NCBI GenBank assembly: GCA_019314185.1
Contig: JAFCZU010000408.1
Coordinates: forward strand, 1 to 5,846
Length of the DNA: 5,846 nt
DNA from: Deltaproteobacteria bacterium
Lineage (GTDB): Bacteria; Desulfobacterota; Desulfobacteria; Desulfobacterales; ETH-SRB1
Direction: 5' to 3'
Under the pieces are notes generated by a model. That model worked only from the letters and a program-made list of their open reading frames with translations. It was not told where the DNA came from and searched no databases. The position numbers were made by a program, and so were the translations under genes. Positions 1-5,555 of this stretch are shown piece after piece; positions within the stretch are counted from its first letter, which is position 1, and each line of letters begins with the position of its first letter.

Positions 1-69
1 TTTACTTCCTTTTCCCCATTTTTTACATCAGAACTGCCCATTTTTAGTTCGGATGTACTATGAAGATCA
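1..69. repeat. Direct repeat copy A (69 bp identical to 565-633)
   Basis: The first 69 bases are identical to 565-633, an offset of 564 bp or exactly 188 codons. On the minus strand both copies encode DLHSTSELKMGSSDVKNG and following residues in the same frame. After a 103-bp interval absent from copy B, the similarity resumes at 173-206 against 634-667 with about 28 of 34 bases matching. Copy A probably continues beyond the left edge. Confidence 0.9.
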
Positions 70-605
70 ATACCTGCTTTTTTTTGCATGGGCAAAGGGT
101 TATCTTGAGCAAAAAAAGCTTCCCCGATAATTTCCTCATTGGTATCTGTTGTTGGCTTGGGCAAATAGCGATCTGATTCAACTTTTTCCTCTGCTTCTGA
201 TTTATGTATCTTTTCCTGTCTTGCGATATTTGAAGGGATTCGTATCGTTTCTTTTTGTGGCTCAGCTATTATGCTTTTTCGAGGTTGAGGTTGGAGCTGC
301 TCAGGCAATTTCTGCATTTGCGAGGTGGACTCTTTAAACTCCTGCACTTGCTTATTCCCGTCCTGAGATAGTGAATTTGTCCCTACCAAATGAGAAACCG
401 AACTGGAAGAACTTAATTGATTAGAGCTGGGCACTCGTATTGCATGTTGCTTAGCAACTTCAACCGTAGGAATTCCATCACTCTCCTTAGGCTGAACTGT
501 TTTCCCCTCTGGCTTTTGAATATCAATCTTGTTTGCAATGTTTTGCGCTCCACTCTTGTCCTCTTTTACTTCCTTTTCCCCATTTTTTACATCAGAACTG
601 CCCAT
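1..605 (-). CDS. Downstream part of a hydrophilic repeat-containing protein (partial, runs off left edge)
   Basis: The minus strand is open without a stop from about 638 to the window edge, some 210 codons. The product is hydrophilic and low in complexity, rich in Gln, Lys, Ser, Glu and Pro (for example PEQLQPQPRKS and SSSSS), with no membrane segment, so it is probably largely disordered. It contains KVES, then a stretch with EEIIGEAFF, then DLHSTSELKMGSSDVKNG; the last block occurs twice, 188 codons apart. I place the start at the ATG of 603-605, two bases after the stop of the preceding fragment, with no separate Shine-Dalgarno site. More likely this is the body of one gene beginning at 916 and broken by a frame change near 634. 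Its place after the baseplate gene suggests an eCIS accessory, linker or cargo-related protein. I do not recognise the family. Confidence 0.6.
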   Translation of the reverse strand, partial: MGSSDVKNGEKEVKEDKSGAQNIANKIDIQKPEGKTVQPKESDGIPTVEVAKQHAIRVPSSNQLSSSSSVSHLVGTNSLSQDGNKQVQEFKESTSQMQKLPEQLQPQPRKSIIAEPQKETIRIPSNIARQEKIHKSEAEEKVESDRYLPKPTTDTNEEIIGEAFFAQDNPLPMQKKAGIDLHSTSELKMGSSDVKNGEKEV

Positions 606-633
606 TTTTAGTTCGGATGTACTATGAAGATCA
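565..633. repeat. Direct repeat copy B (69 bp identical to 1-69)
   Basis: This is the copy nearer the start of the repeat-containing gene. It abuts directly a sequence (634-667) that in copy A lies 103 bp further away. This places a deletion of non-codon length, or a duplication boundary, exactly at 633/634. The TAA that ends the 102-residue fragment and the ATG that could restart translation both fall inside this copy. Confidence 0.9.
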
Positions 634-916
634 CTGATTCAACTTTTTGCTCTGCCCCTGACTTCTGGTCATCCATTGGTCCAAGTTTTGCGGTGGGAGA
701 AGTATTCCCAAAAAATTCGTCAAAGATAACTTCCTCGGCATGATTTTCAAGTTCATCTTCGTTGTCCCATAGCGCCGTGGAGAAAGGGACACGATTTTGA
801 ATGGGCTGTTGTAACTGAACTCCCGAAGAAAATGGCTTGTCACGAGACTGGGTGTCCTCAGAAAACGCTGTTCCCAAACCAGCACGCAGTACTGCTTTTA
901 GATAGCTGACTTCCAT
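608..916 (-). CDS. N-terminal fragment of the repeat-containing protein (102 aa)
   Basis: This reading frame begins MEVSYLKAVLRAGLG and is hydrophilic and acidic after that. It includes NEDELENHAEEVIFDEFFGN and then GAEQKVES. After KVES the frame is displaced and reads seven or so unrelated residues (VIFIVHPN) to a TAA at 608-610. In the second repeat copy KVES is followed by a further 34-codon block before DLHST; here about 103 bp are missing, which is not a multiple of three. The fragment is therefore best seen as the 5' end of the same gene that continues in another frame to the left edge. The EEVIFDEFF stretch resembles EEIIGEAFF in the downstream part, hinting at an older repeat. The start lies 79 bp after the baseplate gene, with only a weak GGTG as a ribosome site. 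Family unknown. Confidence 0.55.
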   Translation of the reverse strand: MEVSYLKAVLRAGLGTAFSEDTQSRDKPFSSGVQLQQPIQNRVPFSTALWDNEDELENHAEEVIFDEFFGNTSPTAKLGPMDDQKSGAEQKVESVIFIVHPN

Positions 917-995
917 TTTACACCGTCAATTCGCACTTGTGATAGTTATGACCGTTCACTGTTGTCCGTTGTACGACTACCAACAGTAAAATGGA
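912..995 (-). promoter_or_regulatory. Long inverted repeat spanning the gap between baseplate gene and repeat-protein gene
   Basis: In transcript orientation TCCATTTTAC (995-986) follows immediately after the TAG of the baseplate gene. Its exact 10-base complement GTAAAATGGA (921-912) contains the ATG (916-914) of the next gene. A second stem, ACTGTTG (987-981) with CAACAGT (964-958), lies inside and overlaps the first by two bases. There is no U-tract, so it is not an evident intrinsic terminator. A structure hiding the start codon until the upstream gene has been translated is possible. The pairing is seen in the sequence; the role is inference. Confidence 0.4.
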
Positions 996-1931
996 CTATG
1001 CATACCCTCTCTTCCTCCTCTCAACATGTTCATTGAGCAATTCCAAATAGTTCCGACGCTTCTTGCGAGTCATTGAGAGTATGTCTGACTCAGACCATTT
1101 GTAATAAAATGCCAGAAAGTGGACCTCTTGATATAGTTGATTCAGGTTGCCTTTCATTTCATCGATAAAGAATTGTGACATGTTGAAGGGGAATGAAAAG
1201 GTTTTTCCGCATTCCGGGCACTTTGCTTCCATCTCCAGATCAACTTGAGGCGCCAGTTCTGCCATGGTTTTCTCAATCTTTTCTCGTGCAGAAGGTGAGA
1301 GTTTTTCAATCTGTGACTCATCAATCTCCATGACTCCATCAATTCGCTGAATACAATGCGCAAGCAGCTTGTTTACCGCTTCAGGCTCGTTATTTACCGC
1401 CAGTGGTGCCAACTCCTCCTGGTCTCCTCCCCTTGGCAAACAAAACTCCACTCGGTAATGCTTGTCCCCATCATTGTCCTCAAATGCTTCTTGACCCGGT
1501 ACTGTTACTGCGAAAACCTGAGATGAAACCTTGCCTTGCTTGATTGGAATTTGCCTGAGATCAAAATCTATGTCTATTTTTTTGCCGCAATGTGTATTTG
1601 GGCATACCAATGTGGCTTCAACCCTATCTCCAATGGTCATTTGTCTTAGCTTCAGGACGAGATAATCTCTGTCACCTACCAGAAGGTTCCGAACAATTTC
1701 AGGTGTAATCTCGGTTATTGGCCCAATTCGCTCAATGCAGTATGCCAATAAGGTTGTAATCACCGGTGCGAGAAAACGTGAATTCGATGCAGCTCCTAAT
1801 AATTCCTCTACCCGACCTGTGGGGGGATGGAGTTTCACATCGCTAAAGCAGGCTCCATTTTTATAGAAGCCTCCTGGTAGGACACAATTCCCCTCTAAGG
1901 GATTCTCATCCAATGTCCTTTTAGGGCTCAT
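996..1931 (-). CDS. T4-baseplate-like zinc-ribbon protein of the injection system (311 aa)
   Basis: This protein resembles the gp26/T4-baseplate-type family found next to tube genes in eCIS and phage-tail loci, probably acting in baseplate assembly in the cytoplasm. The N-terminus (about 17-46) has the LPGG...LHPPTGRVEELL pattern of that family. It is followed by LLVGDRDYLVLKLRQMTIGDR (84-103) and a first metal-ligand pair, C110 and C115. A second pair, C238 and C241 (CPECGK), follows about 128 residues later. The C-terminus (about 267-306, EVHFLAFYYKWSESDIL) matches the conserved helical tail of such proteins. The two cysteine modules look like a duplication, since LLAYCIERI at 61-69 parallels LLAHCIQRI at 189-197. 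The ATG lies five bases after the tube stop with AGAAGG only one base away, so initiation probably depends on translation of the tube gene. The alignment of the N-terminus with family pattern supports this start. Confidence 0.8.
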   Translation of the reverse strand: MSPKRTLDENPLEGNCVLPGGFYKNGACFSDVKLHPPTGRVEELLGAASNSRFLAPVITTLLAYCIERIGPITEITPEIVRNLLVGDRDYLVLKLRQMTIGDRVEATLVCPNTHCGKKIDIDFDLRQIPIKQGKVSSQVFAVTVPGQEAFEDNDGDKHYRVEFCLPRGGDQEELAPLAVNNEPEAVNKLLAHCIQRIDGVMEIDESQIEKLSPSAREKIEKTMAELAPQVDLEMEAKCPECGKTFSFPFNMSQFFIDEMKGNLNQLYQEVHFLAFYYKWSESDILSMTRKKRRNYLELLNEHVERRKRGYA

Positions 1932-1936
1932 GCCTT

Positions 1937-2409
1937 CTAAGTCTCGGCAGGTTCAGTTACTTCAGTATCCCTTTCCCACCCTTCATTTTCTATCTTGATG
2001 GTATGGATCATCACGGCGTTCGCACTGGCATCCAACTCCGGCAAGGCTTGATATTCGGAGACCCAACACCTATACACCTTGTAAGAAATCGCCTTCTGGC
2101 CTGCTTCGTTGAAGACATCGATAATGATGTCTTTGCGAAAATTTTTCAGGTCACCAAATTTGCCCACTCTTCAAATGCCGTATCGTGGGTTACGCCAGCA
2201 TCGAGAGTAATGGCTTCGTAGGAGGTTTTTCCAGGCAGCTTGCGGCTGGTGCTAGGATCGCCCCCTTCGCGCCAGTCAGTGGGCTCGGTGGTCTTTTTCA
2301 AGGCGGTGCATTTGCTGAGACCCGCCACATACTTGCCATCCCATTTGACTTTGAACTTGAAATTTCGATAAGGATCGAAACGGTGCGTATTTACACTGAA
2401 CTGTGCCAT
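1937..2409 (-). pseudogene. Phage tail tube protein, gp19 family, split by a frame change
   Basis: This would be the inner tube protein that polymerises inside the sheath. The first part (2409-2146, 87 codons) begins MAQFSVNTHRFDPYRNFKF and includes KVKWDGKYVAGLSK, EGGDPSTSRKLPGK and GVTHDTAFEEWAN, all typical of eCIS/phage gp19-like tubes. It stops at TGA 2148-2146. The second part, in the -1 frame, resumes with LKNFRKDIIIDVFNEAG and ends in WVSEYQALPELDASANAV and ENEGWERDTEVTEPAET, the usual C-terminus. From memory, relatives carry roughly 10-14 residues between WAN and LKxFRKD; here only eight bases separate the codons, so a deletion of non-codon length (about 30 bp) is likely. Joined, the parts would give about 157 residues, close to the family size. 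The heptamer A AAT TTG sits at the junction, so recoding cannot be excluded. No second tube gene is in view. Confidence 0.85.
2155..2161 (-). other. Possible -1 slippery heptamer in the tube gene
   Basis: In the zero frame the tube gene reads GCA AAT TTG, so A AAT TTG has the X XXY YYZ form known from -1 frameshift sites. The TGA lies two codons further on, and the -1 frame leads directly into the rest of the tube protein. An 8-base stem (AAGACATC with GATGTCTT, 2133-2112) starts 22 bases downstream, further than the usual 5-9. Pattern seen; function is speculative, and a plain deletion explains the same data. Confidence 0.2.
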
Positions 2410-2415
2410 TGTAAT

Positions 2416-2422
2416 CCTCCTT
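2416..2422 (-). promoter_or_regulatory. Strong ribosome binding site of the tube gene
   Basis: AAGGAGG lies six bases before the ATG of the tube gene, a near-perfect Shine-Dalgarno match. It fixes the start and fits a protein made in many copies per particle. Confidence 0.85.
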
Positions 2423-2437
2423 GCGATATCATTGATT

Positions 2438-4408
2438 TCATGAAGACTCTCCTGCCTTCTGACTGATCTTTACCACCACAAACTCGGCAGGTTTCAGGGG
2501 CGCAAAGCCTATAAGCACGTTGACAATTCCCAAGTTGATGTCGTCCTGAGTAGTGGTTTCGCTATCGCATTTTACAAAGAAAGCCTGGGATGGGCTCAAC
2601 CCCTGAAAGGCCCCCTGGCGAAACAAAGTCATCATGAAAGACCCGATATTCAAACGGAGCTGGGACCACAGTTCCTCGTCGTTAGGCTCAAAGACCGCCC
2701 ACTGGATGCCATTATAGATGCTCACCCGCAACATAATTGCCATGCGACGGACCGGAACGTATTTGTACTCAGGATCCGAAGTGACAGTCCGTGCACCCCA
2801 TGAGACAATACCTGCCGCCGGAAATCTGCGGATGCAGTTGACGTTGATGCGATTCAGGATGCCTTGCTGGATATCGGTGAGATCTATAGCAAGACCCACG
2901 GCACCGCTTAAGCTCGCCTCCGTTCCTGCGGGAGCTTTCCAGACACCTCGTTTTGCGTCGATCCGTGCGTAAAGCCCGGCAATGTGGCCTGAAGGGGGAA
3001 GCAGAATCGGTTCAGACGATTTTCCTGAAGGATCCAGGGCCTTGATCCATGGAAAATAGAGTGCACCATAGGAGTTGGGTTTAGTCAGGGCATTGCGAAA
3101 GACCTCAGCTTCCTTGGGTTCATCGTCGTACTGATCCATCTCCCCTATGTAAAAGATATCCTGAAGGGGCCTCTTCTGGCAGTAAGCCACCCCCTCATCC
3201 ACCATGGTCGCGGTGCCGATACCGGGTACTGCGAGAAGACTGAAGTCTGTTTTGTTGTCCAGATACGTAAAACCAGTGCTATAGGATAGTTCATTGAGAT
3301 CCGCAACCCCGTCTGTTCCCAGCGTGGCAGCCGTTACAGGGTCATCAACAGCGTTCTCCCCGATCTGAATGGTATCCGCATTTACAGGTCGGCGAACAGC
3401 AAGGGCATCTTCAGATAGTCCTCCATTGCCTGCCCCCAATTTAAGTGATGTTGCGGCATTGTTTGTTGAAGCGTTCTGGATACGGACTGAGGAACTTGTG
3501 CTTTCTGTCCCAGCACCGGTATTTGTTCCAGATTGCAGAACCAGACGTTGATCCGTGTCCACTGTCTCTATGGTACACGAAAAGGATGTGAAAGCCGCAG
3601 CAGGCGTACTGGTTTTTTTCCGGGTTAATCCTTGCACAGCGGTAGCGATGGCAGTGGCAATCTCGGAAAGGTCCGTTGAGGTGGCAATACTATCAGGCAA
3701 TTCGATGAGCTGGTACCCGTCGTAGTCCACGTTGATCTGAAAGTTTCGGTTTTCTCCTATTCCATCGGGAGCAAGGTTGGGATTCATCCCTCCGCGGTGG
3801 ATTCCCATCTGCAGGCTCGTGTTGGTCGCAAGCACTTGGACGTCAATGAGATTAGAGTCGCGGCTCACCACGTCAACGACATAGTTCGCGGCATTAGGGT
3901 CCATGCTCAGGTCATCATGAACCTCCAGAGTTGGGATATCCTTAAAATCCTCGGGAACAACATCCACGAGTTTTTGCCTGCGGATGCTGATCTTAAACCC
4001 GTTGCCATGGTCAGTCGATCCGTCCTCGATCTGCAAATACAGGTAGCTCCCCCACGCCCCTTTGTTCTTGGCCAAAAACTTTAGACCGTCATCAACGGGC
4101 GTTGGTGCTCGATTTTGAACGGTGACATCGGCCTTAACCGCATCAGAGCGTGTGATACGTACGATGTAACACTGGCTCCCACCGTTGTTAAAGAACTGAA
4201 AAACACTTTCAGCCAGATACCCATCATCAATAAACGTTCCATAATACTTTTGAAATTCAGTCCAACTTGTAATCCGCTTTGCTTCATCATCCGGCCCCAT
4301 CTCAGCAAGACCTACAAAGGCAGCTGTCGAAGTACTTGCCGCCTCGATGGGCCGGACGCCACTCGGGATCTCCTCAACATAAACACCTGGATAAGAAAGA
4401 ATGGCCAT
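2438..4408 (-). CDS. Phage tail sheath protein of a contractile injection system (656 aa)
   Basis: This is the contractile sheath subunit surrounding the tube. The N-terminus MAILSYPGVYVEEIPSG and AASTSTAAFVGLAEMGP (about 23-39) are hallmarks of phage/eCIS sheaths, as is FFNNGGSQCYIVRI (72-85). The C-terminal domain is intact: DPSGKSSEPILLPPSG (459-473), GVWKAPAG (488-494), INVNCIRRFPAAGIVSWGARTV (521-542), YKYVPVRRMAI (548-558) and the terminal GIVNVLIGFAPLKPAEFVVV (627-646). It is longer than simple phage sheaths because of a Ser/Thr/Ala-rich middle region (about 222-330, with INVDYDGYQLIELPDS and TESTSSSV) that probably forms a surface domain. The gene starts with a strong ribosome site, 15 bases after the small upstream gene, and is followed 28 bases later by the tube gene, the standard order of such operons. 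It appears complete and is the best-supported gene here. Confidence 0.97.
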   Translation of the reverse strand: MAILSYPGVYVEEIPSGVRPIEAASTSTAAFVGLAEMGPDDEAKRITSWTEFQKYYGTFIDDGYLAESVFQFFNNGGSQCYIVRITRSDAVKADVTVQNRAPTPVDDGLKFLAKNKGAWGSYLYLQIEDGSTDHGNGFKISIRRQKLVDVVPEDFKDIPTLEVHDDLSMDPNAANYVVDVVSRDSNLIDVQVLATNTSLQMGIHRGGMNPNLAPDGIGENRNFQINVDYDGYQLIELPDSIATSTDLSEIATAIATAVQGLTRKKTSTPAAAFTSFSCTIETVDTDQRLVLQSGTNTGAGTESTSSSVRIQNASTNNAATSLKLGAGNGGLSEDALAVRRPVNADTIQIGENAVDDPVTAATLGTDGVADLNELSYSTGFTYLDNKTDFSLLAVPGIGTATMVDEGVAYCQKRPLQDIFYIGEMDQYDDEPKEAEVFRNALTKPNSYGALYFPWIKALDPSGKSSEPILLPPSGHIAGLYARIDAKRGVWKAPAGTEASLSGAVGLAIDLTDIQQGILNRINVNCIRRFPAAGIVSWGARTVTSDPEYKYVPVRRMAIMLRVSIYNGIQWAVFEPNDEELWSQLRLNIGSFMMTLFRQGAFQGLSPSQAFFVKCDSETTTQDDINLGIVNVLIGFAPLKPAEFVVVKISQKAGESS

Positions 4409-4414
4409 TGTTGT

Positions 4415-4422
4415 CCTCCTTT
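4415..4422 (-). promoter_or_regulatory. Strong ribosome binding site of the sheath gene
   Basis: AAAGGAGG lies six bases before the sheath ATG and directly follows the stop codon of the preceding small gene (TAA at 4426-4424). This couples the two genes closely and supports high sheath output. Confidence 0.85.
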
Positions 4423-4423
4423 T

Positions 4424-4693
4424 TTAGACTGTCACTTTTTTCTTTATGGATTCGGATTTTTGTTTAGCGGATTTCTGTTTTCCCTTTTTAGAAGCCGCGG
4501 ATCCAACCCTTTTCCCTGCCTCGTGCAGGGAAATGATATGTCGATCCTGAAGTTTCTGAACCTTGATATTGTTATTCACCTCCGCACCCACAATCCCTAT
4601 TGAGGTAGCACGTGACATAAGGTGCAACGTCTTGCCGCTGTTTAGGCGCAACAAGACAGGCCCACTAGTTAGATTTTGAATCTCAACTGACAT
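4424..4693 (-). CDS. Small basic-tailed protein upstream of the sheath (89 aa)
   Basis: The first 60 or so residues look like a compact beta-rich domain: MSVEIQNLTSGPVLLRLNSG, then KTLHL, and KVQKLQDRHIISL (44-56). The last 26 residues (64-89) are a Lys/Ser-rich tail with KKGKQKSAKQK and IKKKV and are probably disordered. There is no signal peptide or membrane segment. Small proteins with a similar start (INLTSxPVLLRLNSGxTLHL-like) precede sheath genes in other injection-system loci as far as I recall, but I know no proven role. Sitting 15 bases before the sheath gene, it may be a particle component or assembly factor. GAGAGGGG before the ATG serves as ribosome site. The 104-bp gap from the DUF3467-like gene leaves room for a promoter, but I find no convincing one. 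Confidence 0.75.
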   Translation of the reverse strand: MSVEIQNLTSGPVLLRLNSGKTLHLMSRATSIGIVGAEVNNNIKVQKLQDRHIISLHEAGKRVGSAASKKGKQKSAKQKSESIKKKVTV

Positions 4694-4797
4694 AACAACC
4701 CCCCTCTCACTTTGATAATGTGTGTCGTGGAAACGTTAGCCTTGAATCGTTCTATACCCCGGATTGTCTCCCTGCCCCGCTGTTAACTTAAACCATC

Positions 4798-5247
4798 CTA
4801 CCGAACGTCTTCCTCATCCTCCTTGTGAATGGCCCCGAATGTCTGTTTATGCCGCTCAATCGACTCCCGGAGCGTCTTTAACAGTGTCTTCGCATAAATC
4901 GGTGTGGTGACGATTCGGGTGTGAAGCTGTGCATGTCCGTTTTCAGGATAAAAACTGGTCGATGTTAAGAGCTCGGTCAAAAATAAGTTGGTAGAATTTG
5001 TGCCCAAATTTGCCGTAGATTTCATCAATCTGATTGAGCAAAACCGCAGCAATAGCGGGCTATTTCGAGGATTTTTGCGAATGAAGATCGATGAAAGATA
5101 TGGTGAAGTTGGGATGCAAAAATGCCAAGTTATTTTTGACCGAGCCCTAAGTACGAACTCGAAGTTGTTGGGGCCGACCATGAAGTAGTTGGGGTATCGA
5201 CCCTCAACCTTTGTGCCATTCCGAAAGGACTCAGATTCATAATTCAT
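4798..5247 (-). CDS. DUF3467-like protein interrupted by a MITE-like insertion (149 aa as read)
   Basis: The ends match DUF3467-type small proteins of unknown function. Residues 15-33 read EGRYPNYFMVGPNNFEFVL, and 99-140 contain FYPENGHAQLHTRIV, TTPIYAKTLLKTLRESI and ERHKQTFGAI. Relatives have only a few residues (such as DFGQ) between FEFVL and FYPE. Here residues 34-98 are foreign and come from an inverted-repeat element at 4969-5147. Removing the element and one copy of its TAA duplication gives FEFVLNIDQF, a good family match, but the frame then requires one T fewer in the run of five at 4954-4950. The reading frame is thus open but carries a 61-residue insert. Uninterrupted it would be about 88 residues, normal for the family. 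GAGG lies five bases before the ATG. It is the first minus-strand gene; its link to the injection system is positional only. Confidence 0.7.
   Translation of the reverse strand: MNYESESFRNGTKVEGRYPNYFMVGPNNFEFVLRARSKITWHFCIPTSPYLSSIFIRKNPRNSPLLLRFCSIRLMKSTANLGTNSTNLFLTELLTSTSFYPENGHAQLHTRIVTTPIYAKTLLKTLRESIERHKQTFGAIHKEDEEDVR
4969..5147. mobile_element. 179-bp MITE-like element with 25-bp terminal inverted repeats
   Basis: The left end GAGCTCGGTCAAAAATAA (from 4969) and the complement of the right end GGGCTCGGTCAAAAATAA (from 5147) match at 22 of 25 bases, including 16 consecutive. The element is flanked by TAA on both sides (4966-4968 and 5148-5150), a probable 3-bp target duplication (or TA, if the ends are offset by one). 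It is far too short for a transposase, so it is non-autonomous and must have been moved by an enzyme encoded elsewhere. It lies inside the DUF3467-like gene, whose family pattern breaks off exactly at both borders. The parent insertion sequence family is not identified. Confidence 0.8.
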
Positions 5248-5555
5248 TAGCGCCTCGGTGTCCTATGTGTTTCATAGACTCATAAAAAAACAAATTTAAC
5301 CCCAGTACGATAGTTCCTACACACGTACACATGGGGCAGGGCAGGCAAAATTGAACGTTTTTCGAAAGTCTCTATTGATTCAGCAAGTTGCAGAGAGAGA
5401 TATATAGATAGAAATGGAATATTTTTTCTAACTATATATGAATCTAATTAATATGTCAAATAAATAAATTCAAATCCACAACGTGTTTCGGCAAACTCGA
5501 CACTTGCAGGATTTAGGTTGCACGCCAAAATAATCTGTGCTAATTTTAAATTATT
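5248..5555. other. AT-rich divergent intergenic region
   Basis: This 308-bp gap separates the minus-strand operon from the plus-strand gene and should contain both promoters. The part from about 5395 to 5475 is strongly AT-rich (repeated tatata, taaataaatt). A short inverted repeat CTATG-5-CATAG lies at 5263-5277, just upstream of the DUF3467-like start. I find no RNA gene, no open frame of note and no convincing promoter for the minus strand. Confidence 0.6.
5518..5546 (+). promoter_or_regulatory. Candidate sigma-70 promoter of the plus-strand gene
   Basis: TTGCAC (5518-5523) and TAATTT (5541-5546) are separated by 17 bases. The ATG at 5556 follows ten bases after the -10 box, so the transcript would have almost no leader. 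This agrees with the absence of a Shine-Dalgarno site before that ATG. The match is partial and chance is possible in AT-rich sequence. Confidence 0.3.

Noticed and set aside
149..611. Two plus-strand hydrophobic open frames (149-337 and 417-611) that look like small membrane proteins
   Set aside because: They are antisense to the continuous minus-strand frame that contains the in-frame repeat; the hydrophobicity follows from the complement of Lys/Glu/Gln codons.
631..885. Minus-strand 84-codon frame overlapping the 102-residue fragment
   Set aside because: The other frame starts further upstream and shares KVES and the EEVI...FF pattern with the downstream part, so it is the real one.
2140..2149. 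Palindrome GAAAAATTTTTC as a terminator within the tube gene
   Set aside because: It has no GC stem, no loop and lies in conserved coding sequence.
4115..4603. Plus-strand open frame of 162 codons opposite the sheath start and the small upstream gene
   Set aside because: It is antisense to two well-supported genes, has no ribosome site and its Cys/Phe-rich sequence resembles no protein pattern; it is a shadow frame.
4694..4797. Promoter between the DUF3467-like gene and the small gene (TTAACA and TATAGA, minus strand)
   Set aside because: The spacing between the boxes is 24 bases, too long for sigma-70, and no sigma-54 pattern is present.
4988..5188. Plus-strand open frame of 66 codons across the MITE-like element
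   Set aside because: It runs through the element's right border into the antisense of the DUF3467-like gene, and no transposase motif can be seen in so short a stretch.
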